From: an uncultured Dietzia sp.
GTDB lineage: Bacteria > Actinomycetota > Actinomycetes > Mycobacteriales > Mycobacteriaceae
Direction of reading: 5' to 3'
Assembly: GCA_946570335.1 (NCBI GenBank)
Contig: CAMNYG010000131.1
Coordinates: forward strand, 1 to 5,071
Length of the DNA: 5,071 bases
The translations under genes were made by a program, and so were the position numbers. Below are positions 1 to 5,071 of this stretch, one piece after another; the first letter of the stretch is position 1; every line of letters begins with the position of its first letter. The notes under the pieces were generated by a model. It worked only from the letters and a program-made list of their open reading frames with translations. It was not told the DNA's origin and made no database searches.

Positions 1-1140
1 GCCCGTGCCGGCGGTGACGATGAGCTTCTCCGCACCCGGCACCTGGTTCACCGACTGGCCACGCAGCTGGCGCACGCCCTCGGCGATGCCGTTCATACCG
101 TGGATGTACGCCTCGCCCAGCTGGCCGCCGTGCGTGTTCAGCGGCAGGCGGCCCCCCACCTCGAGCGCGCCCGGCTCGCGGACGAAGTCCTTGGCCTCGC
201 CGCGACCGCAGAAGCCCAGCTCCTCGAGCTGCATCAGGACATACGGGGTGAAGTGGTCGTACAGGACCGCCATGTCCATGTCCTCGGGGCGCAGCCCCGA
301 CTGGTTCCACAGCTGGTCGCCCACGATGCCCATCTCCGGCAGTCCCGCGAGCTCGGGGCGGTAATACGAGGTCATGATGTACTGATCCGGCCCCGAACCA
401 GAGGCCGCGGCGGCGATCGACACCGGCTTGTGCGGCAGATCCCTGGCGCGCTCGGGCGTGGTCACCACGATCGCCTGCCCCCCGTCGGACTCCTGGCAGC
501 AGTCCAGCAGGTGTAGCGGCTCGGCGATGTAGCGGGAGGCCTGGTGGTCGGCCAGCGTGATCGGCTTGCCGTAGAAGAACGCTGCCGGATTGACGGCCGC
601 GTGCTTGCGGTCCACCACGGCCACGCGGCCGAGGTCCTCGCTCGTGGCGCCGAATTCGTGCATGTAGCGCCGGGCGACCATCGCCACGAACCCGGCGGGC
701 GTGGACAGCCCGTGCGGATACGAGAAGGCGTTGTCGGTACCCGAGGAGTTGACCTGCTGCACCAGCGCGGTGTTGACCTGCCCGAAGCGCATCCCCGAGC
801 GCTCGTTGAAGGCGCGATAGCAGACCACGACCTCGGCGACGCCGGTGGCGACGGCCATCGCGGCCTGCTGCACGGTCGCACACGCCGCGCCGCCGCCGTA
901 GTGGATGCGCGAGAAGAAGTTCAGGTGCCCGATGCCGGCGGCGCGGGCCACGGCGATCTCGGTGTTGGTGTCCATCGTGAACGACACGAGCCCGTCCACG
1001 TCCGAGGGCTCGAGCCCTGCGTCCGCGACGGCGGCCTGCACGGCCTCGGCGGCGAGCCGGAGCTCGGATCGACCGGAGTCCTTGGAGAAATCGGTGGCGC
1101 CGATCCCGACGATCGAAGCCTTGTCCGCGAGAGAGCTCAC
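1..1140 (-). CDS. ltp2: Ltp2 steroid side-chain aldolase (thiolase-like), 3' end cut by the window edge
   Basis: My translation from the GTG at 1140-1138 reads 380 codons without a stop to base 1. The family is about 386 residues, so only the last few residues are missing. The start VSSLADKASIVGIGATDFSK and the segment GRSELRLAAEAV closely match M. tuberculosis Ltp2 (Rv3540c) as I remember it. The fold is thiolase-like (SCP2-thiolase family): C87 in AACATVQQA lines up with the thiolase nucleophile region, and N335-x-x-G-G followed by AYIHGMNG (344-351) replaces the usual thiolase C-terminal GHP loop. Y294 (YDHFTPY) and Y345 are candidate catalytic tyrosines, by inference. Known family role: cytoplasmic retro-aldol cleavage of 17-hydroxy-3-oxo-4-pregnene-20-carboxyl-CoA to androstenedione and propionyl-CoA, which needs the DUF35 domain of ChsH2. 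Here chsH2 lies two genes upstream in the same operon. The GTG overlaps the chsH1 stop as GTGA, with GGAGA 6 nt upstream. The old name 'lipid transfer protein' is misleading. Confidence 0.95.
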   Translation of the reverse strand, partial: MSSLADKASIVGIGATDFSKDSGRSELRLAAEAVQAAVADAGLEPSDVDGLVSFTMDTNTEIAVARAAGIGHLNFFSRIHYGGGAACATVQQAAMAVATGVAEVVVCYRAFNERSGMRFGQVNTALVQQVNSSGTDNAFSYPHGLSTPAGFVAMVARRYMHEFGATSEDLGRVAVVDRKHAAVNPAAFFYGKPITLADHQASRYIAEPLHLLDCCQESDGGQAIVVTTPERARDLPHKPVSIAAAASGSGPDQYIMTSYYRPELAGLPEMGIVGDQLWNQSGLRPEDMDMAVLYDHFTPYVLMQLEELGFCGRGEAKDFVREPGALEVGGRLPLNTHGGQLGEAYIHGMNGIAEGVRQLRGQSVNQVPGAEKLIVTAGTG

Positions 1141-1586
1141 TGCGGGTCTCCGTTCATGTAGAGGGTCGCGGTCGAGGTGACGTGCGCGCCCAGCGAGTCG
1201 GTGCCGACGATCTTCAGGGTGACCAGGCCGTCAGCCGCGATCTCCGTGACCTCGCCGGTGAGGGTCAGCGTGTCGTAGGCGTACCAGGGCACACCGAGAC
1301 GCAACTTGATGGAGGTGATCCGCGCCTTCTGTCCAGCCCAGTCGGTGACGAACCGCTGCACCAGGCCGGTGTCGGTGAGGATGTTGACGAAGATGTCCTT
1401 CGAGCCCTTCTGCTGAGCGAGGTCCCGGTCGTGATGGACATCCTGGAAGTCGCGCGTCGCCAGGGCCGAGGCCACGATGAACGTCGGGGTCCCCTCGACG
1501 GTCAGCTCCGGCAGGGTGTCCCCCACTCGGACGGCGGGAGGCTCAGCGGGGCAGACCGCACCGTTCACTGCACTGTTCTCGCTCAC
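1137..1586 (-). CDS. chsH1: ChsH1, MaoC-like steroid enoyl-CoA hydratase subunit
   Basis: This gene encodes 149 residues, somewhat longer than the roughly 130 of M. tuberculosis Rv3541c; the extra is an N-terminal tail of about 20 residues. It is a single hot-dog (MaoC) domain. The hydratase motif is D46-x-x-x-x-H51-x-D53 (in RDFQDVHHDRD), which keeps the spacing of the canonical DxNPxHxD dyad, so this subunit should hold the catalytic Asp and His. The following block KDIFVNILTDTGLVQRFVTD (about residues 63-82) is typical of ChsH1. Known role: it pairs with the MaoC half of ChsH2 in a heteromeric hydratase acting on 3-oxo-4,17-pregnadiene-20-carboxyl-CoA. I chose GTG 1586-1584 because it forms a GTGA overlap with the chsH2 stop and has AAGGAAGAGG 7 nt upstream. 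A start at 1652 in the same frame only adds an Arg-rich stretch that is read out of frame from chsH2. The gene overlaps ltp2 downstream by 4 bp. Confidence 0.95.
   Translation of the reverse strand: MSENSAVNGAVCPAEPPAVRVGDTLPELTVEGTPTFIVASALATRDFQDVHHDRDLAQQKGSKDIFVNILTDTGLVQRFVTDWAGQKARITSIKLRLGVPWYAYDTLTLTGEVTEIAADGLVTLKIVGTDSLGAHVTSTATLYMNGDPQ
1147..1151 (-). promoter_or_regulatory. Ribosome binding site of ltp2, inside the end of chsH1
   Basis: GGAGA lies 6 nt upstream of the GTG at 1140-1138 and within the last codons of chsH1 (NGDPQ). It supports the GTG start of ltp2 at the GTGA overlap. Confidence 0.7.
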
Positions 1587-2686
1587 TTGGCGGCCTCTTC
1601 CTTCACCTCGGGCATCTGACGGGCGATGGGCGCGGCGCCGGCCGGCCGCCACGCGTACAGCGTCCAGGGCTCCGTACCGAACGCCGCGTCCTCGCTCGTG
1701 TCACCGGGCATGTCGAGGAACTCGACCTCGACCTCCATGCCGATCTCGACCTCCGCCGGGTCGACGTCACGCAACTCGCCGAGCATGCGCACGCCCTCCT
1801 CCAGCTCCACGAGGGCGATCACGAACGGGAACCGGGTGCGGCCCGGAACGCGCGGGGCGTGGTGGTTGACGAAGCTGTAGACCGTGCCGCGGCCGGAGGA
1901 GACCACGTAGTCGGTCTGTTCGGTCTTGTCCTTCCACAACGCCGGCACGGGCGGGTGCTGCAGCGAGCCGTCCTCTCGCTTCTGGATGCGCAGCTCGTGG
2001 GCGGCCACGCCATCCCAGAAGAAGCGGGTGTCCTGCGAGACGGACGGGCGCAGGACCTTGCCCACCACGAGGTCGTCGGTGGCCGAGCCGGAGCTCGCGA
2101 CGATCCGGTCGGAGGTGGCCGGGGCCGCGGCCTCCTGTGTGGGCGGCCGGAACTTGAGGATCCGGAAGTCCATCTCGGCCACCACCTCGTCACCGACCCG
2201 CCAATAGTTGCGGGTGGTGAAGAACCAGCCCTCGCCCAGGCCCGTCTTCTTGGGGCCCACCACGTCGGTCAGAACCGAGGAGATGGTCACCTCCTCGCCG
2301 GGCCGGGTGTAGCGGTGGTAGGTCGAGTCGCAGTTGGTGGCCACGACGGAGGTGAAGCCCTCCGCGTCGAGCAGGTCGGTCATGTTGCCGAGCGGATCGT
2401 CGGCCTCACGCGACTTGCCGAGACCGCGCATCGTCCACACCTGCGCCATCGCGGGCGGGGCGACGAGTCCGCCGTGTCCGGCCGCGACGGCCGCCTCCTC
2501 GGACTCGTAGATCGGGTTCACATCGCCGATCGCCTCGGTCCAGTTGCGGATCATCGGGGTGTTGACGGGGTCGCGGCCCGCGCGGGGGGTGCTGCCGCCG
2601 GCGGCCCGGATCTCCTCGGCCGCGGCCAGGATGCGGCCGGCTTGCGCGTCAGTACCCCGGGCGTCGGTAGCCGTGTCGTCACTCAT
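1583..2686 (-). CDS. chsH2: ChsH2, MaoC-like hydratase subunit fused to a DUF35 domain
   Basis: The product is 367 residues, longer than the roughly 310 of M. tuberculosis Rv3542c as I recall it. After a low-complexity N-terminal tail (about 1-38) comes a MaoC hot-dog domain (about 39-182) with PVNTPMIRNWTEAIGDVNPI (40-59), VAPPAMAQVWTM (75-86) and NCDSTYHRY (118-126). An Ala/Pro/Thr linker (about 182-203) leads to a DUF35 OB-fold domain (about 204-352) with FFWDGVAAHELRIQKR (222-237), SSGRGTVYSFVNHHAP (263-278) and MLGELRDVDP (301-310). Where catalytic MaoC enzymes have the His of DxNPxH, this protein has Y60, so it is probably the non-catalytic, substrate-binding partner of ChsH1. The zinc-ribbon cysteines common in DUF35 proteins are absent; C119 is the only Cys. 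Known roles: the MaoC half pairs with ChsH1, and the DUF35 half activates Ltp2. I chose ATG 2686-2684 because AGAAGG lies 5 nt upstream. The frame stays open to 3214, but that stretch lies inside the dehydrogenase gene. Confidence 0.95.
   Translation of the reverse strand: MSDDTATDARGTDAQAGRILAAAEEIRAAGGSTPRAGRDPVNTPMIRNWTEAIGDVNPIYESEEAAVAAGHGGLVAPPAMAQVWTMRGLGKSREADDPLGNMTDLLDAEGFTSVVATNCDSTYHRYTRPGEEVTISSVLTDVVGPKKTGLGEGWFFTTRNYWRVGDEVVAEMDFRILKFRPPTQEAAAPATSDRIVASSGSATDDLVVGKVLRPSVSQDTRFFWDGVAAHELRIQKREDGSLQHPPVPALWKDKTEQTDYVVSSGRGTVYSFVNHHAPRVPGRTRFPFVIALVELEEGVRMLGELRDVDPAEVEIGMEVEVEFLDMPGDTSEDAAFGTEPWTLYAWRPAGAAPIARQMPEVKEEAAK
1594..1603 (-). promoter_or_regulatory. Ribosome binding site of chsH1, inside the end of chsH2
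   Basis: AAGGAAGAGG lies 7 nt upstream of the GTG at 1586-1584 and within the last codons of chsH2 (encoding KEE). Together with the GTGA overlap it supports the GTG as the chsH1 start and suggests translational coupling. Confidence 0.75.
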
Positions 2687-2691
2687 GGGTG

Positions 2692-2697
2692 CCTTCT
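2692..2697 (-). promoter_or_regulatory. Ribosome binding site of chsH2
   Basis: AGAAGG lies 5 nt upstream of ATG 2686-2684. It is in the 53-bp gap after the dehydrogenase stop and decides the chsH2 start against the longer open frame that runs back to 3214. Confidence 0.75.
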
Positions 2698-2739
2698 GGT
2701 CGGTTGGGTGGGAGGGCCGGCGTGTCGCAGCCGGTGGGA

Positions 2740-5071
2740 TCAGCGTGCGGTGCGGGGCATGCCGAGACCGCCCATGCAGGTCAACTCGCGCATGACCTCG
2801 TTGACGCCGCCGCCGAACGTGATCACCACGTTGCGCTTGTTCATCATGTCGAACCAGCGCTGCAGCTTGGCGGTGGCGGGATCGGTCGGGTCGCCGAAAC
2901 GCCCGAGCAGCTCCTCGACGATCCGACCCACGTGCTGGATCTTCTCGGTGGAGAAGACCTTGGAGGCGGCCGAATCGCCCATCGACGGGTTGTCCCCCAT
3001 CGCGGAGACCTGCCAATTGAGCAGTTCGTTGAGGCGGACGATCGCGAAGATCTCGGCCAGCCCCTCGCGCACCTCGGTGCGGTCGAGGTGGCGCACGCCG
3101 TCGGGTCCGGTGCCGCGGGCCCAGGCGGCCAGCTCGTCGTAGTAGCCGCCGGGACGTCCGGAGGGGGCGAGCATGACGCGCTCGTGGTTGAGCTGGGTGG
3201 TGAGCATCTTCCACCCGCCGTCGACCTCACCGACCACCATGTCGGCGGGCACGCGCACGTCCGAGTAGTAGGTGGCGTTGACGTGGTGCGCGCCGTCGCA
3301 GGTGATGATCGGCGTGAACGAGAAACCCGGGTCGGAGGTGTCGACGATGAAGATCGTCAGACCACGGTGACGGGAATCCGGGGTGCCGGTCCGGGCGGCG
3401 AGCCAGATGTAGTCGGCGTGATGACCGCCCGTGGTCCACATCTTCTGGCCGTTGATGATCCAGTCACCGGTGGCCTCGTCGCGCTTGGCGGTGGTGCGCA
3501 GCGAGGCGAGATCGGTGCCGGCGTCCGGCTCCGAATAGCCGATCGCGAAATGCACGGTGCCGTCGAGGATTCCGGGCAGGAACTTGTCCTTCTGTGCCTG
3601 CGTGCCGTACTTCTGCAGGGTCGGGCCGACGGTCTGCAGCGTCACCGACGGCAGCGGCACGTCGGCGCGCGTGGCCTCATTGGTGAAGATCTGCTGTTCG
3701 ATGTGGCCGAAGCCCTTGCCACCGTACTCGGTGGGCCAGCCCACTCCGAGCCAGCCGTCGCGGCCCATCCGCTTGATGATCTCCTCGTAGGTCTCGCCGT
3801 GGCGGGTGGTGGCGATGTCGGCGGCCTCGTCGGCCGAGATGAGCGTGGAGAAGTACTCGCGCAGCTCGGCCTGCAGGGCGCGCTGGGCGGGAGTCAGGTC
3901 GATGAACGCCTCCCCCTCGTCCGCCTCCGCATCGCCACCGGCCGGGGCCACGGCGTCGATCGGATCGGCCGCCACGGCCTCACCGAGCGCGGTCAGCTGC
4001 AGGCGCGAGCCGCCCACGAAGCGGGCCAGGTCCTTGACCGCCGAGGAGTACCGGAACATCGGGTAGGTGACATCCACGCCGACGCCGCCGTGCAGGTGGT
4101 GCAGCACCTGCACCGCACGCGGGCCCTCGGAGGCCAGCCAGAAGGCGCCGATGATCGGGTCCGTCGCGTAGCGGTCGTCCGCCCCGGTCAGCCCCTCGGC
4201 GATCCGCCACGCCACCGACTGCGCGATCACGTGCAGCGTCCGCGACACGATGTAGACGTCGGCCAGCTCCTGCTGCACCGCCTGGAACGAGCCGAGCGGC
4301 TTACCGAACTGCTCCCGCTCCTTGAGATAGTCGGCGGTCATGTCCATGGCGCCCGAGATGAGGCCGTCACCGTGCGCGATGCACGCCGCGAGAACGAGTC
4401 GGTGGAACACCTCGAGAACCGACTCGTCGCCGCCACCGCGGAGCACGTCGTCGTCGTCGACCGGCGTGGCCTCGAACCGCACCGCGTACTCGGGCACGCC
4501 GAGGGACCCGAGGGTGGGGGTCAGGGTGACGCCGGGGGCGTCCGGGGACACGACGACGACGAAGGCCTCGCCCTCCGGCGTGGACACCGGCACCAGGACG
4601 GACCGGGCCTGGGCCGCGTAGCGCACAGAGGTGACGGTGCCGCTCATCCTCCCGCCCTCGAGACGCACCGTGGGTGCCGCGGGCAGTGGGCTGCCCGGCT
4701 CGGCCACGGCGGCGGTGATGATCCGGCCGTCCTCGATCCCCTCCAGCAGCTTCTTCTGTTGGTCGGCGGTGCCGAGGGCGACGATCGGCAACACACCGAA
4801 CCCCAGGGTCTCCAGCGCGGGGATCACCACGCCCGCGCGGCCGACCTCCTCGAGCACCACGGCGACATCGGCCACCGACAGGTCGTCGCCGCCCAGAGCC
4901 TCCGGCAGGCCCAGCGAGAGCAGACCGGACGAGGCGAACGACGACCACAGACGCTCGTCGAAGCCCGCGTCCTCCACACTGCGGCTGGGCAGCGCGGTGA
5001 GCAGTTCCTCGGCGGGCGCCGCGGTGGTGAGGGCGCCGGCGACCGCCTCGGCGTCGGCGGCCTGGGTCTCG
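2740..5071 (-). CDS. chsE1-chsE2: Fused ChsE1-ChsE2 (FadE28-FadE29 type) acyl-CoA dehydrogenase, 5' end outside the window
   Basis: One frame encodes 776 residues in the window (numbered here from the codon at 5070-5068) and ends at TGA 2742-2740. The frame is open to the window edge and starts with ETQAADAEAV, so the true start probably lies a few codons outside; the GTG at 4977 is internal. Residues 1 to about 365 resemble ChsE1/FadE28: EREQFGKPLGSFQAVQQELA (251-270) and HHLHGGVGVDVTYPM (324-338) are FAD-contact motifs. A short acidic Ala/Gly/Asp linker (about 366-388) follows. Residues 389-776 resemble ChsE2/FadE29 as I recall it, with FIDLTPAQRALQAELREYFS at the join, FAIGYSEPDAGTDLASL (508-524), W545-TTGG, and E630 in NHERV at the catalytic position of isovaleryl- and long-chain acyl-CoA dehydrogenases. 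Expected reaction: C17(20) dehydrogenation of 3-OPC-CoA in the cytoplasm. Gene position favours ChsE1-ChsE2. A FadE34-type fused dehydrogenase is the alternative. Confidence 0.9.
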   Translation of the reverse strand, partial: ETQAADAEAVAGALTTAAPAEELLTALPSRSVEDAGFDERLWSSFASSGLLSLGLPEALGGDDLSVADVAVVLEEVGRAGVVIPALETLGFGVLPIVALGTADQQKKLLEGIEDGRIITAAVAEPGSPLPAAPTVRLEGGRMSGTVTSVRYAAQARSVLVPVSTPEGEAFVVVVSPDAPGVTLTPTLGSLGVPEYAVRFEATPVDDDDVLRGGGDESVLEVFHRLVLAACIAHGDGLISGAMDMTADYLKEREQFGKPLGSFQAVQQELADVYIVSRTLHVIAQSVAWRIAEGLTGADDRYATDPIIGAFWLASEGPRAVQVLHHLHGGVGVDVTYPMFRYSSAVKDLARFVGGSRLQLTALGEAVAADPIDAVAPAGGDAEADEGEAFIDLTPAQRALQAELREYFSTLISADEAADIATTRHGETYEEIIKRMGRDGWLGVGWPTEYGGKGFGHIEQQIFTNEATRADVPLPSVTLQTVGPTLQKYGTQAQKDKFLPGILDGTVHFAIGYSEPDAGTDLASLRTTAKRDEATGDWIINGQKMWTTGGHHADYIWLAARTGTPDSRHRGLTIFIVDTSDPGFSFTPIITCDGAHHVNATYYSDVRVPADMVVGEVDGGWKMLTTQLNHERVMLAPSGRPGGYYDELAAWARGTGPDGVRHLDRTEVREGLAEIFAIVRLNELLNWQVSAMGDNPSMGDSAASKVFSTEKIQHVGRIVEELLGRFGDPTDPATAKLQRWFDMMNKRNVVITFGGGVNEVMRELTCMGGLGMPRTAR

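Noticed and set aside
544..1161. Plus-strand open frame of 205 codons.
   Set aside because: It is antisense to ltp2, which translates without interruption and matches its family along its length.
2717..2734. Possible terminator hairpin in the 53-bp gap (5-bp stem CCGGC/GCCGG, 8-nt loop).
   Set aside because: The stem is short, the loop is large and there is no U tract. In GC-rich DNA such stems arise by chance, and the surrounding genes look like one operon.
2687..2739. Possible KstR operator in the only intergenic gap.
   Set aside because: No AT-containing inverted repeat of the TnnAACnnGTTnnA type is visible there. The operon promoter should lie upstream, outside the window.
1859..3142. 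Long plus-strand open frame of 427 codons.
   Set aside because: It lies antisense to chsH2 and the dehydrogenase, both well supported by family motifs. Its composition is the His/Gly/Val/Arg-rich type produced opposite GC-rich genes, and no domain is recognisable.
2687..3214. Upstream extension of chsH2 to a start at 3214.
   Set aside because: The extra residues are Arg- and Pro-rich and are read out of frame from the dehydrogenase gene. The ATG at 2686 has a good ribosome binding site.
4975..4977. GTG as the start of the dehydrogenase.
   Set aside because: The same frame continues upstream to the window edge with residues that fit the N-terminal helix of FadE28-type proteins, and no clear ribosome binding site sits before the GTG.
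1..5071. Search for mobile elements, direct repeats, CRISPR arrays, tRNA genes or a new defence system.
   Set aside because: None is visible. The window is almost fully occupied by four metabolic genes of a known pathway with uniform GC-rich composition.

Overview
This window carries part of an actinobacterial operon for steroid (cholesterol or phytosterol) side-chain degradation. It is very GC-rich, and the genes on the minus strand are packed tightly and overlap. Protein similarities, recalled rather than searched, point to the igr operon of Mycobacterium tuberculosis and relatives. The host is therefore probably in the Mycobacteriales (mycolic-acid actinobacteria such as Rhodococcus, Gordonia or Dietzia); the genus cannot be fixed from this window. 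No RNA gene, mobile element, CRISPR array or intergenic promoter was found.

All four genes run right to left. Transcription order is: a fused acyl-CoA dehydrogenase (5071 to 2740, 5' end just outside the window); chsH2 (2686 to 1583); chsH1 (1586 to 1137); ltp2 (1140 to 1, lacking only its last few codons). This is the order fadE28-fadE29-chsH2-chsH1-ltp2 known from M. tuberculosis, except that the two dehydrogenase genes form one open reading frame. The only gap is 53 bp, between the dehydrogenase and chsH2. The two downstream junctions are 4-bp GTGA stop/start overlaps.

Together the genes encode removal of the last three side-chain carbons of the sterol. The ChsE1-ChsE2 dehydrogenase would oxidise 3-oxo-4-pregnene-20-carboxyl-CoA (3-OPC-CoA) to its C17(20)-unsaturated form. 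The ChsH1-ChsH2 MaoC-type hydratase would add water to give the 17-hydroxy acyl-CoA. The Ltp2 aldolase, working with the DUF35 domain of ChsH2, would cleave this to androst-4-ene-3,17-dione and propionyl-CoA.

The pathway itself is known. The main point of interest is the ChsE1-ChsE2 fusion: the first half has lost both usual positions of the catalytic glutamate, while the second half keeps one, so the fused chain appears to carry one composite active site.
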